A stretch of DNA of 64,000 nt from JASSUD01 sp031963045 (GTDB lineage Bacteria; Pseudomonadota; Gammaproteobacteria; Burkholderiales; Burkholderiaceae), in contig JASSUK010000004.1 of NCBI GenBank assembly GCA_031963045.1, positions 1 through 64,000 on the forward strand, written 5' to 3'. Shown one piece after another: positions 9,097 through 17,887 of the stretch. Below the pieces are notes generated by a model. That model made no database searches, was not told where the DNA came from, and saw only the letters and a list, made by a program, of their open reading frames with translations. Position 1 is the first letter of the stretch. The number at the start of each line of letters is the position of its first letter. A program made the position numbers and the translations under genes.

Positions 9097-9720
9097 TTAT
9101 CGTGAGTAGGTCAAATCTGCTCGGCGATTTTCGGCCCATGATGTTTCATCGTGGCCTAGTGCTTTGGGTTTTTCTTTACCAAAGCTTACTGCCTCTACTT
9201 TTGATGCAGACACCCCTAATAAAATCAATGCGCGGCGCACAGATTCCGCACGTCGTTGCGCAAGCGCTAAATTATATTCAGGCGTGCCACGCTCATCGGA
9301 AAACCCTTGAACGTGCAACTGCTGATCTGGATGCGCTTTTATATATTGTGCGTGTTTTTGAAGCAGAGCCTGGTAGGCTGGTTTAACAGCGTATTGGTCA
9401 AAATCAAAATAAATAGAATATTCAGCGATAGGAGCATCCACTTCTGTTGCCACCGGCGCATTCACTTCTTGGACCTCTGATGAGGGGTCTGCAGAGGTAG
9501 ATTCAGAAGAGGAAGGATCAAGACTACCGGCCACAGCTTCCGTGTTTGCTGCATTAGCAGCAGAGGCATCTTGGTCCAACTTTACTCCTGAACGGCAAGC
9601 TGCCAGCAAGCTTATAAGTAATACAGCAGCTACGCGGCCGGACGCAGCAGGAATACCAGTGCGGCTTTTTGTTTTAGGGTACGTTTTTAATGAGTGGGAA
9701 GTACGGCTTGTAAACAGCAT
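9097..9720 (-). CDS. pal: Peptidoglycan-associated lipoprotein Pal
   Basis: An outer-membrane lipoprotein that binds peptidoglycan through its OmpA-like domain and TolB in the periplasm. The 207-residue form has a lipobox LLAAC at Cys42, a long Ser/Ala/Glu-rich linker, then the OmpA domain with YFDFDQ near 104-109 and GFSDERGTPEYN, the diaminopimelate-binding region. ATG 9720 is preferred because AGGAG lies just upstream; it begins 4 bp after the tolB stop codon, so translation is likely coupled. The signal region is longer than usual for Pal. Confidence 0.95.
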   Translation of the reverse strand: MLFTSRTSHSLKTYPKTKSRTGIPAASGRVAAVLLISLLAACRSGVKLDQDASAANAANTEAVAGSLDPSSSESTSADPSSEVQEVNAPVATEVDAPIAEYSIYFDFDQYAVKPAYQALLQKHAQYIKAHPDQQLHVQGFSDERGTPEYNLALAQRRAESVRRALILLGVSASKVEAVSFGKEKPKALGHDETSWAENRRADLTYSR

Positions 9721-9724
9721 GTAT

Positions 9725-11053
9725 TTACTCTCCTGAAGTATGTATAAATGGGCCCCAACTTGGATCGCGCACTGCGCTGCCACGTACGGAAAGCACTTGT
9801 CTAGCGCGTCCATCGACAGATACGGTTGCTAATACATCTTGGCCATCGACTTGAGTGGCGTATAATAAATATTGGCTGTTTGCAGCGAAACTGGGCGATT
9901 CATCGTGCGCTGTGGTGGTGAGAGGCGTTGACTCACCCGTTGCCAGATTTTGCAGGTGGAGCTTAAATTCGCCATTAACACGCGAAATATAGGCTAACCA
10001 TTTTCCATCTGGACTCAGCTTTGGATTGGTGTTGTAAGTGCCAGTGAAGGTAACGCGCTTAGCACGCGCACCATTGGCCTCGCCTTGCAGTGCGATCTTA
10101 TAAACCTGAGGATTACCGCCTCGATCGCTGACGAAATACAAACTCTGACCATCTACTGAAAATTGTGGCTCCGTATCGATGCCATTTCTATTAGATATAC
10201 GTCGCAACCCCGTGCCATCTGCCTGCATAACATAAATTTGCGTGTTTCCTGCAAGGGAAAGGGCTAGAGCAATCTGCTTTCCGTCTGCAGACCAAGCAGG
10301 CGCACTATTGCTGCCTCGACGGTTAGATATAATCTTGCGCGACCCTGTTGCCAAATCATGGAGATAGACAACCGGTTTTTTACGCTCAAAAGAGACGTAT
10401 GCAATTTTTGATCCGTCTGGAGACCAAGATGGTGACATGATGGGCTCAGAACTTGTCAGTGCCACTTGCGGATTTTGACCATCTGAATCCGCTACTTGTA
10501 GCTGATAACGCCCTTTGGTTTGTATTACATAGGAAAAGCGCGTTGCAAATGCACTACGCTCTCCTAATAGGTTTTCATAAATATAGTCCGCTGCTTTATG
10601 TGCGCTAATACGCAAACCACTTTCTGGACTAATGAGGGAAAGCCCGCCCAAATTTTTATTTTTTAGCGAATCAGATAGGCGAAAACGTAAGTTATAGCGG
10701 CCATCCTCTAAACGGATAATGCTTCCAGAGACCACTGCATCAGCACCTTTTGCTTTCCATGCGCCAAGATCCACCGGATCGGTTGCAGATAATCGAATTG
10801 AGTCCGTGTTTATTACAGAAAATCGCCCACTAGATGCAAGGTCATTGCGAATAATGGCACTGACCGCAGCCTCTTTGTCAAAGCCAAAAGACGTCAACAA
10901 ACCTGCTTCACCTTCAAAATTGGCAACAGCAATCGGATATAAATTCGAACCTACCCCTGTAATAGCTACATTAAGTTGGGCGCTAACTGCATTTGCTCCC
11001 AACAGCGCTACTAAGGTCAGCCCCTTTAAAAACATTAAGATTTTTGAATACAT
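9725..11053 (-). CDS. tolB: Tol-Pal translocation protein TolB
   Basis: A 442-residue periplasmic protein with a signal peptide (residues 1-25, ending AVSA), an N-terminal TolB domain and a C-terminal six-bladed propeller with repeated SPDG-type blades (SWSPDGSKIAYVSF, AWSADGKQIALALS, KLSPDGKWLAYIS). TolB exchanges between Pal and the TolA/TolR side of the inner membrane. Length and domain order are normal. It lies 67 bp after tolA. Confidence 0.96.
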   Translation of the reverse strand: MYSKILMFLKGLTLVALLGANAVSAQLNVAITGVGSNLYPIAVANFEGEAGLLTSFGFDKEAAVSAIIRNDLASSGRFSVINTDSIRLSATDPVDLGAWKAKGADAVVSGSIIRLEDGRYNLRFRLSDSLKNKNLGGLSLISPESGLRISAHKAADYIYENLLGERSAFATRFSYVIQTKGRYQLQVADSDGQNPQVALTSSEPIMSPSWSPDGSKIAYVSFERKKPVVYLHDLATGSRKIISNRRGSNSAPAWSADGKQIALALSLAGNTQIYVMQADGTGLRRISNRNGIDTEPQFSVDGQSLYFVSDRGGNPQVYKIALQGEANGARAKRVTFTGTYNTNPKLSPDGKWLAYISRVNGEFKLHLQNLATGESTPLTTTAHDESPSFAANSQYLLYATQVDGQDVLATVSVDGRARQVLSVRGSAVRDPSWGPFIHTSGE

Positions 11054-11120
11054 GGGGTACCCCTTTTATGAAAGCGCAAGTTTGTTTTTACGCAGGCTTC
11101 GCATCAAGGTTTAATAAAGT

Positions 11121-12062
11121 TTAATTTTTTGGCTGAAAGGTAATCGTAAAACGCCTAGGTGCTTGCGCCCCCTCTCCACGAGGCATTGGATCTGATTTCT
11201 CTACTGCGCGCAGCACAGCACTATCCCAGAGCGCATTACCGCTAGAGCGTGATAAACGCACGCTCAAAATAGAGCCATCCGGTGCGCAATCCACCTCTAC
11301 CACGGCTTGAGGATTCCCCGCCACACTTTGCGCATCAAACACAATATTGGGCTTCACACGCTGGCGCACTTTATCTGCATAACCAGGGCCTCCTTCCCCG
11401 CCTGATCCTGCACGCGTGCCGGTTTGCCCTGCTGTCTGGGCGCCACGACCTGTCGAATCTGCTGCCTGGGCACTTTGGCGTAAATTATTCAATCGGGCGT
11501 CGCGTTTGTGCTCAGCACGCTCTTTGACACGCTCTGTTTCAAAAGCTTTCATTTCACGCATAAGCCGCTCACGGGCACGCTGCTGCTCTTTTTCAGACTG
11601 CGCTTTAAGGGCGTTTTGTTGCTTTTGTTGATTCTGCTTTTGCGCTTCTTTTTGCGCTAAAACCGCTTTACGCTCTCGTTGCGCATCTAACTTAGAAGGT
11701 GCCAATTTCGTAGGCAATTGCGCAGAAGGTGCTCCATCTTTAGGAGGAACCCGTTTAGTTTGCTGCTTATCACGCAAGCTGATATCCGCCCTCTCAACAG
11801 GCGGCATAGAAAAAATAGGTTGAGGAGGCCGCGATAAAACAGGCGCAGGCTCAATAGGCGTAGGCGTAGAAACAACGGGGCGCTCATTGGGCATCTCGCT
11901 CCATAGCTCCACTTCCACTCCTGCAGACGGGCTGTTTTGCCACTGCACGCCGTACCATAAAATCAGCATAAGCAGCACATGCATACACACGGCCAGCCCA
12001 AATGCGCGGCCGGTACCCTGCTCTTGCGGCACACTCAGAAAAGAATCAGTATCTGGCTTCAT
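11121..12062 (-). CDS. tolA: Cell envelope integrity protein TolA
   Basis: A 313-residue energy transducer. It has one N-terminal transmembrane helix (~20-40), a Pro-rich stretch, a long charged helical domain rich in Lys/Glu/Gln/Ala (~105-200), a Gly-rich hinge, and a TonB/TolA-like C-terminal domain (VDCAPDGSILSVRLSRSSG). It carries proton-motive force from TolQR to the outer membrane. Its start overlaps the tolR stop by 4 bp (ATGA), which indicates translational coupling. Confidence 0.94.
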   Translation of the reverse strand: MKPDTDSFLSVPQEQGTGRAFGLAVCMHVLLMLILWYGVQWQNSPSAGVEVELWSEMPNERPVVSTPTPIEPAPVLSRPPQPIFSMPPVERADISLRDKQQTKRVPPKDGAPSAQLPTKLAPSKLDAQRERKAVLAQKEAQKQNQQKQQNALKAQSEKEQQRARERLMREMKAFETERVKERAEHKRDARLNNLRQSAQAADSTGRGAQTAGQTGTRAGSGGEGGPGYADKVRQRVKPNIVFDAQSVAGNPQAVVEVDCAPDGSILSVRLSRSSGNALWDSAVLRAVEKSDPMPRGEGAQAPRRFTITFQPKN

Positions 12063-12508
12063 ATTGCTTTTACAAGTAACGCAACGCGCTTAAACCCTTG
12101 CTGTTTTACATCAGACATGACTTTCATCACGGTCTTATAGGCAACACGCTCATCGGCTGCGATGACAATCGGCTGTGTTTCATTGGCCTTCTGGCTAGCT
12201 TGTAAACGATTGTTTAAGAAAATAGCCAAAGCATCTCTAGAGAAAGCCTGCTCTCTTACCGCGCCACCCTCTTGATAGCGCACAAAAAGCGCTCCGTCCA
12301 GACGCACCATAATGGTGATAGGAGGAACCGTTTGCTGTGGGGCTGCTTTGCTCACAGTTGGCAAATTAACTATAGAGGGCGCCACAAGCGGTGCTGCAGC
12401 CATAAAAATAACCAGCAACACCAACAACACATCGATATAAGGAACTACATTGATCTCTGCGATGGAGCGGCGACGCGGTCTGGAAGTGTGATTCGATGAA
12501 GCAGTCAT
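12059..12508 (-). CDS. tolR: Tol-Pal motor subunit TolR (ExbD family)
   Basis: A 149-residue ExbD/TolR family protein with one N-terminal transmembrane helix carrying the essential channel aspartate (PYIDVLLVLL, Asp26), followed by a periplasmic domain. With TolQ it forms the proton-driven motor energising TolA. It lies 31 bp downstream of tolQ and overlaps tolA by 4 bp. Confidence 0.95.
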   Translation of the reverse strand: MTASSNHTSRPRRRSIAEINVVPYIDVLLVLLVIFMAAAPLVAPSIVNLPTVSKAAPQQTVPPITIMVRLDGALFVRYQEGGAVREQAFSRDALAIFLNNRLQASQKANETQPIVIAADERVAYKTVMKVMSDVKQQGFKRVALLVKAI

Positions 12509-12539
12509 GATTTCCCTGGGGTTTTCTTAGAGCACTTCC

Positions 12540-13256
12540 CTATCTACTTTGGCGCTGCAAAATATTTAAGAACTCATCAATGAATGTTTCAAACCGGCTA
12601 GTTAAACGATCCATTTCATGCGCATAGCGGTTATATGCTACCACTGCTGGAATCGCAGCAAACAAGCCTATTGCGGTGGCAACCAAAGCTTCTGCAATAC
12701 CCGGCGCTACGTTGGCTAAGCTAGCTTGTTGTACGCTGGCCAGCCCTCGAAAAGCATTCATAATTCCCCACACCGTACCAAACAGACCGATATAAGGGCT
12801 GACTGAGCCGACTGAAGCCAGGAAAGATAAATGCGACTCCAAGTTATCTAACTCGCGCTGCAACCCCGCTCTCATAGCTCGCCTAGCGCCTTCAACTATC
12901 GTTATTGCAGTATGCGTTTGCCCTGCTTCTTTTGCTTTTAGAAATTCTCGCATTCCTGCTGCGAAGATGCGTTCTAGCGCGCCCACCTGGTCGGTATTAC
13001 GCGCGTTAATCGCGTTTTGATATAAGGCCTGCAAATCGCCGCCAGACCAAAATCGCTGTTCAAAATCATTGGTCTGCTCACGTGCCGCACGCAAAGCAAA
13101 CCACTTTCGAAAAATAAAGGTCCACGATAGCAAAGAGAGGAGCAACAACAAAGCCATGACAGCTTGCGCCAGCAAGCTAGCATGAAGCACCATAGAAAGT
13201 ATGGAAATGTCTTGTGAAGGGTTCATAGCCATTAGAGAGTCAAGAAATTTACCCAT
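12540..13256 (-). CDS. tolQ: Tol-Pal motor subunit TolQ (ExbB family)
   Basis: A 238-residue ExbB/TolQ/MotA-type protein with three transmembrane segments (~25-45, ~145-165, ~180-200) and the conserved PYIGLFGTVWGIMNAF region. It is the first gene of the Tol operon here; ybgC, often upstream, is absent. The start is uncertain: ATG 13256 directly abuts the palindrome TTAGGGCATGCCCTAA with no Shine-Dalgarno, and in-frame ATGs at 13232 and 13226 are alternatives. Confidence 0.94.
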   Translation of the reverse strand: MGKFLDSLMAMNPSQDISILSMVLHASLLAQAVMALLLLLSLLSWTFIFRKWFALRAAREQTNDFEQRFWSGGDLQALYQNAINARNTDQVGALERIFAAGMREFLKAKEAGQTHTAITIVEGARRAMRAGLQRELDNLESHLSFLASVGSVSPYIGLFGTVWGIMNAFRGLASVQQASLANVAPGIAEALVATAIGLFAAIPAVVAYNRYAHEMDRLTSRFETFIDEFLNILQRQSR

Positions 13257-13272
13257 TTAGGGCATGCCCTAA
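13257..13272. repeat. Perfect 16-bp palindrome TTAGGGCATGCCCTAA
   Basis: A perfect palindrome touching the annotated tolQ start codon. The same motif occurs at 33926-33941 and nearly so at 6274-6289. It may be an operator, a termination signal or a repeat remnant. The 13273-13470 stretch beyond it holds nothing I recognise. Confidence 0.6.
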
Positions 13273-13470
13273 TACATGGGCAAGAACAAAAGGCCTTAAC
13301 CATACAGCCAAACATATTGAATCGTATACGGTAAAATTAGAAACGCAGTATACGATGACCTGTTGGAGGTACAAGTAGGTCGAATGGATTATCGGAGAAA
13401 TCCTGCAGCCCATCTGCACAGAGGTAAATACAAGGTTGGGGTAAGGCTGACCTACCAGCCATTTAAGAAC

Positions 13471-13605
13471 GGTAGGTTGGTGGTGACGAAGGAACCCCAA
13501 CATGCCCACCACCGACGTGTAATCATTGCTTTTGATATGCATATGCAGGTTTCAAAAGGACCGTAGTCTGCATGTTTGGGTTTGTGCCTCACCACCAACC
13601 TACCG
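13471..13605. repeat. Family A repeat, inverted pair
   Basis: Two opposed cores (GGTAGGTTGGTGGTGACGAA on the left, CTCACCACCAACCTACC on the right) bracket a centre containing ATGCATATGCAGG. It lies about 100 bp upstream of glyA. Its right arm is open in the glyA frame, which creates a false N-terminal extension for that gene. Confidence 0.8.
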
Positions 13606-13703
13606 CTCTATTTAATGGTTATCTTGCATTAGTAAGATATAGTTACGCGCTTTCGCATTGTATTTTTAGGCTGTTTCTTCTCCGTTCCTGCATCCAAATT
13701 ATT

Positions 13704-14951
13704 ATGTTCGACTATACAAAACACACGATTCAAAATGTTGACCCTGCTCTCTGGCAAGCTATTTGCCAAGAAAATCAACGCCAAGAAGACCATCTCGAGC
13801 TTATTGCATCTGAGAATTACACCAGCCCTGCCGTTATGGAGGCGCAAGGTTCACAACTCACAAACAAATATGCAGAAGGCTATCCAGGCAAGCGCTATTA
13901 CGGCGGATGTGAGTATGTAGATATAGTAGAAGAATTGGCATTGGAGCGCGTTAAACAGCTTTTTGGCGCAGAAGCAGCCAATGTACAGCCCAACTCAGGC
14001 TCCCAAGCTAATCAGGGCGTATTTTTTGCATTTTTGAAGCCTGGCGACACTATTATGGGCATGGGCTTGGGTGCCGGTGGCCATCTCACGCACGGCTCCC
14101 CTGCTAACCTTTCTGGCAAATGGTTTAATGTCATCGGTTATGGCTTAAATGCACAAGAAGATATCGATTACGATGAAGCAGAAAGATTAGCAAAACTCCA
14201 TCGTCCCAAATTGATTATTGGCGGCGCCTCTGCGTTTTCCTTGCGCATTGACTTCGAACGCCTATCCCATATCGCCAAATCGGTTGGCGCGTATTTCATG
14301 GTCGATATGGCGCACTATGCAGGATTAATCGCTGCAGGCGTTTACCCTAACCCCGTTCCTTTTGCGGATGTGGTAACCACCACCACGCATAAAAGCTTGC
14401 GTGGGCCACGAGGTGGGGTTATTTTGATGAAAGAACAATATCAAAAGGCCATCAATTCTGCAATCTTCCCTGGGCTACAAGGTGGTCCCTTGATGCATGT
14501 CATTGCAGGAAAAGCGGTAGCATTTAAAGAAGCACTCTCGCCTGATTTCAAAATTTATCAGCAAAACGTATTGGATAATGCCCGTGTGCTCGCAGAAGTA
14601 TTGATCGAGAGAGGCGTGCGTATTGTGTCTGGGCGTACAGAAAGCCATGTCATGTTGGTTGATCTACGGGCCAAGGGATTAACCGGCAAAGCTGCTGAAG
14701 CTGCACTCGGCGCCGCGCATATCACGGTCAATAAAAACGCGATCCCTAATGACCCTGAAACGCCTTTTGTAACCAGCGGTATCCGTCTGGGCACCCCTGC
14801 TATGACTACCCGAGGGCTCACCACCGTTGAAGCGGGGCAAATTGGCCACCTTATTGCAGATGTGCTCGATCACCCCAATGACGCGGCCACGCACACTAAG
14901 GTAGGCGAGCAAATTGCGCAGCTTATGCAGCGTTTCCCGGTCTACCGCTAA
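13704..14951 (+). CDS. glyA: Serine hydroxymethyltransferase
   Basis: A 415-residue PLP enzyme converting serine and tetrahydrofolate to glycine and 5,10-methylene-THF, the main one-carbon source. The PLP lysine is Lys230 in TTTTHKSLRGPRGG; HLTHGSPANLSGKWF and the N-terminal ENYTSPAVMEAQGS are intact. ATG 13704 (MFDYTKH) gives the family's normal start; the open frame upstream is repeat-derived (a peptide like FVPHHQPT). A short family B hairpin follows the stop. Confidence 0.97.
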   Translation: MFDYTKHTIQNVDPALWQAICQENQRQEDHLELIASENYTSPAVMEAQGSQLTNKYAEGYPGKRYYGGCEYVDIVEELALERVKQLFGAEAANVQPNSGSQANQGVFFAFLKPGDTIMGMGLGAGGHLTHGSPANLSGKWFNVIGYGLNAQEDIDYDEAERLAKLHRPKLIIGGASAFSLRIDFERLSHIAKSVGAYFMVDMAHYAGLIAAGVYPNPVPFADVVTTTTHKSLRGPRGGVILMKEQYQKAINSAIFPGLQGGPLMHVIAGKAVAFKEALSPDFKIYQQNVLDNARVLAEVLIERGVRIVSGRTESHVMLVDLRAKGLTGKAAEAALGAAHITVNKNAIPNDPETPFVTSGIRLGTPAMTTRGLTTVEAGQIGHLIADVLDHPNDAATHTKVGEQIAQLMQRFPVYR

Positions 14952-14953
14952 GA

Positions 14954-15015
14954 ACTGCTCAAAGTCTCCCAAAAGGGTCCACCTTCGAAATGGTGCGGTG
15001 CTCGACCCTTTTGGC
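14954..15015. repeat. Short family B-like hairpin after glyA
   Basis: CTCCCAAAAGGGTC pairs with CGACCCTTTTGG, the outer arms of the longer family B elements, but the ACTTAAGT centre is missing. The run CCTATTTTT follows, so it may act as the glyA terminator. Confidence 0.6.
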
Positions 15016-15116
15016 CTATTTTTGGTTAACCCCAAATCAGATTTGTCTATGCGATTTATATCCCTATATTTGAGCTAGATTTGTTTACTGTCCACACTAT
15101 TTAAAGGAGCAATATA

Positions 15117-15665
15117 TTGAAAACAATAGGCGACGAACTAGAAGAGTTTACCGTTCAGGCAGTAAAACCTGGCTTTAACCATCATGAAGAAAATGGCAAT
15201 TCGGCTTTTGAAACCATTACTGAAGAGTCTTTTTCTGGCAAATGGAAAGTCATTTATTTCTTCCCTAAAGCCTTTACTTTTGTTTGCCCAACAGAAATGG
15301 TCGAGTTTGACAAGTTGGTCAAAGATTTTGAAGAGCGTGATGCCGTATTACTAGGCGGTAGCAGTGACAATGAGTTTGCTCAATTGGCTTGGCGCCGTGA
15401 GCATAAAGATCTCAGCAAACTGAACCATTACACGTTTGGCGATGTCACAGGAGACTTGATTGATCAGCTCGGCATTCGCGATGAAGAAGCAGGCGTTGCG
15501 CTGCGTGCAACTTTCATTGTGGATCCTGACAATATCATTCAACACGTTTCGGTAAATAGCCTAAGCGTGGGTCGTAATCCTCAAGAAGTATTGCGTATTC
15601 TTGATGGCTTGCAAACAGATGAGCTATGCCCTTGCAATCGTCCTGTAGGCGGCGAAACGCTCTAG
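15117..15665 (+). CDS. Peroxiredoxin (AhpC/Prx family)
   Basis: A 182-residue thiol peroxidase reducing H2O2 and organic hydroperoxides. The peroxidatic cysteine is Cys57 in FTFVCPTEM, and a second cysteine pair lies near the C terminus (DELCPCNR). It starts at TTG 15117 with AAAGGAG 8 bp upstream; the residues after it (KTIGDELEEF) match the usual family N terminus, so TTG is real rather than a mis-call. An AhpD-like gene follows and is the likely reductant adaptor. Confidence 0.93.
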   Translation: MKTIGDELEEFTVQAVKPGFNHHEENGNSAFETITEESFSGKWKVIYFFPKAFTFVCPTEMVEFDKLVKDFEERDAVLLGGSSDNEFAQLAWRREHKDLSKLNHYTFGDVTGDLIDQLGIRDEEAGVALRATFIVDPDNIIQHVSVNSLSVGRNPQEVLRILDGLQTDELCPCNRPVGGETL

Positions 15666-15740
15666 AGCACGCCCTAATCTATATATATTTCTGGATTACT
15701 AGAGCCGCTCTTTGCAACTCCAAGCATTCCCGCAGTAAAG

Positions 15741-15786
15741 ATCTGGCGATAGCATGTTGTATCAATAGCTATCGCCAGATTTTCCT
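15741..15786 (+). terminator. Intrinsic terminator between peroxiredoxin and AhpD-like genes
   Basis: ATCTGGCGATAGC (15741-15753) pairs perfectly with GCTATCGCCAGAT (15768-15780), followed by TTTCCTT. It separates the two antioxidant genes and would attenuate read-through. Confidence 0.8.
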
Positions 15787-15877
15787 TATGCAGGCACAAA
15801 ACCCTGTTTGGCGATGTGCTAAAACACACGGTCTTTCGGCCCTGATATTTTTATCCCTTCTGCATGGAAAAAACACT

Positions 15878-16417
15878 ATGAACGACGTCGTTAATGCAAT
15901 TAAAGCGCTGATCCCTGATTACGCAAAAGATATTCGCCTCAATCTGGACAGTACGCTTGCCCGTTCTTCACTTGAAACTACTGAAGCACTTGGTGTTGCG
16001 CTAGCAGCGGCGTTTGCAGCAAAGAATGAACCACTCATTCGAATCATTAGACAATCCTCTGCCTTACCCCTGGCGCACCAGCAAGGTGCATTAAGCGCCA
16101 GCGCTTTGATGGGCATGAATAATATTTGGTACCCTTATATTGAGATGTCTGGCAGTGCAGATCTTCAAGGACAGCCTGCAGGACTAAGAATGAATGCTTA
16201 CGCTACACACGGTGGTGTTGAAAAGCGGCATTTTGAAATGTATGCACTAGCCGCATCCATCATTGGACGCTGCCATTTCTGCGTCAAAGCGCATTTTGCG
16301 ACGCTAGAAAAAGAAGGACTGAGCACTACACAGCTCAAAGATATTGGTCGCTTGGTTGCAACTATGCATGCTGCAGCGCAAGTGATTTCAGCAGAATCTA
16401 GCCTCACCATTGCTTAA
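15878..16417 (+). CDS. AhpD-like alkylhydroperoxidase
   Basis: A 179-residue carboxymuconolactone decarboxylase/AhpD family protein. The redox site Cys132-His-Phe-Cys135 and His139 (CHFCVKAH) match the AhpD proton-relay site, with a Glu-rich helix nearby. It probably recycles the upstream peroxiredoxin. ATG 15878 (MNDVVNAIKALIP) fits the family start; the open frame extends upstream through the terminator region without coding signal. Confidence 0.9.
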   Translation: MNDVVNAIKALIPDYAKDIRLNLDSTLARSSLETTEALGVALAAAFAAKNEPLIRIIRQSSALPLAHQQGALSASALMGMNNIWYPYIEMSGSADLQGQPAGLRMNAYATHGGVEKRHFEMYALAASIIGRCHFCVKAHFATLEKEGLSTTQLKDIGRLVATMHAAAQVISAESSLTIA

Positions 16418-16457
16418 ATACCATATAAGCTCTCCATAGCCACTTCCTACTGTCCCT

Positions 16458-17840
16458 ATGTTCGATACCCTAACCCAACGGCTTGCACGCGTCGCTAAAA
16501 CACTGCGCGGAGCTACCCGTCTTACCGAAGCCAATACACAAGAGATGCTGCGCGAAGTGCGTGTGGCCTTGCTCGAAGCAGATGTGGCATTGCCCGTTGT
16601 TCGGGACTTCATAGCTAAAGTAAAAGAAGCGGCTTTGGGAGAAGCGGTATTAGATAGCTTAACCCCCGGACAAGCCCTAATCGGCGTGGTGCAGCGTGAG
16701 CTCACTGCAGTCATTGGGGGCGACTACGAAGGTCGAGCTACTGAACTCAATTTAGCAGCGATTCCGCCCGTTGTTATTTTGATGGCAGGATTACAAGGCG
16801 TAGGAAAAACCACGACAGTCGGTAAGCTCGCTCGCTTTTTACGTGAACAGCAAAAAAAGAAAGTGCTCACCACTTCTTGCGATGTGTATCGTCCCGCGGC
16901 TATAGAACAGTTAAAAACTGTTACGGGCCAAGCACAAGCAGACTTTTTTGAAGCCCAGCCGAACCAAAGCCCACAAGACATTGCTAAAGCAGCGCTTGAG
17001 CATGCAAAAAAACGCTATTACGACGTACTCATTGTCGATACAGCAGGCCGCTTGGGTCTAGATGAAGCCATGATGGCTGAAATCAAAACGTTGCATAACA
17101 CGCTCTCTCCCACGGAAACACTTTTCGTGGTCGATGCCATGTTGGGGCAAGATGCAGTTAATACAGCCAAGGCATTTAATGAAGCCCTTCCCTTAACCGG
17201 TATTATTCTTACCAAACTCGATGGAGATTCTAGAGGGGGAGCGGCTCTCTCAGTCAGACATATCACCGGCAAACCTATTAAATTTGCCGGGACCAGCGAA
17301 AAACTCGATGGCCTTGAAGTATTCCATCCTGGACGCATTGCCGAACGTATTTTAGGGATGGGAGACATCCTCGCTTTTGTAGAAAAAGCGCAGCGCAATG
17401 TCGATGAGCAAGCCGCACAAAAACTGGCCCAAAAAGTCAAAAAAGGGGGGCAATTCGACCTCAATGACTTCAGAATGCAAATCGCTCAAATGAGCAAAAT
17501 GAGCAGCCTCTCTTCTTTAATCGACACCTTACCAGCACATATGAAGCAAGCTGCCAATGCAGCAAAATTAGCGCAAACTGAAAAGCAAGCTGTACGCATG
17601 CAAGGCATGATCGACGCGATGACACCGGCTGAGCGCAATAAGCCAGAGCTCATCAAAGCCAGCAGAAAACGGCGCATTGCAACGGGTTCAGGCGTACAAG
17701 TACAAGAAGTCAACCGTATGCTCGCGCAGTATGAGCAAATGCGCACGATGGTTAAAAAACTCAAAGGCGGCGGCATGGCCAAAATGATGCGCGGGCTGGG
17801 TGGAATGATGGGAGGAGGCTCCTTGCCTGGTATGCGTTAA
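16458..17840 (+). CDS. ffh: Signal recognition particle GTPase Ffh
   Basis: A 460-residue SRP54 protein that, with 4.5S RNA, targets nascent inner-membrane proteins to FtsY/SecYEG. The N domain (1-~85) is followed by the G domain with GLQGVGKTTTVGKL (~110), DTAGRL, and TKLDGDSRGGAA, then the Met-rich M domain (~330-450) ending MMRGLGGMMGGGS. No terminator directly follows; a convergent F-box-like gene begins its 3' end 47 bp away, and a decayed copy of ffh codons ~346-390 lies beyond that gene at 19002-19130. Confidence 0.97.
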   Translation: MFDTLTQRLARVAKTLRGATRLTEANTQEMLREVRVALLEADVALPVVRDFIAKVKEAALGEAVLDSLTPGQALIGVVQRELTAVIGGDYEGRATELNLAAIPPVVILMAGLQGVGKTTTVGKLARFLREQQKKKVLTTSCDVYRPAAIEQLKTVTGQAQADFFEAQPNQSPQDIAKAALEHAKKRYYDVLIVDTAGRLGLDEAMMAEIKTLHNTLSPTETLFVVDAMLGQDAVNTAKAFNEALPLTGIILTKLDGDSRGGAALSVRHITGKPIKFAGTSEKLDGLEVFHPGRIAERILGMGDILAFVEKAQRNVDEQAAQKLAQKVKKGGQFDLNDFRMQIAQMSKMSSLSSLIDTLPAHMKQAANAAKLAQTEKQAVRMQGMIDAMTPAERNKPELIKASRKRRIATGSGVQVQEVNRMLAQYEQMRTMVKKLKGGGMAKMMRGLGGMMGGGSLPGMR

Positions 17841-17887
17841 CAGCAAGGAGATTCATCATAGATGATTTTGCAAGCTTTCTGGCAAAG

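Noticed and set aside
15626..15877. N-terminal extension of the AhpD-like protein
   Set aside because: It overlaps the peroxiredoxin end and the intrinsic terminator; ATG 15878 matches the family start.
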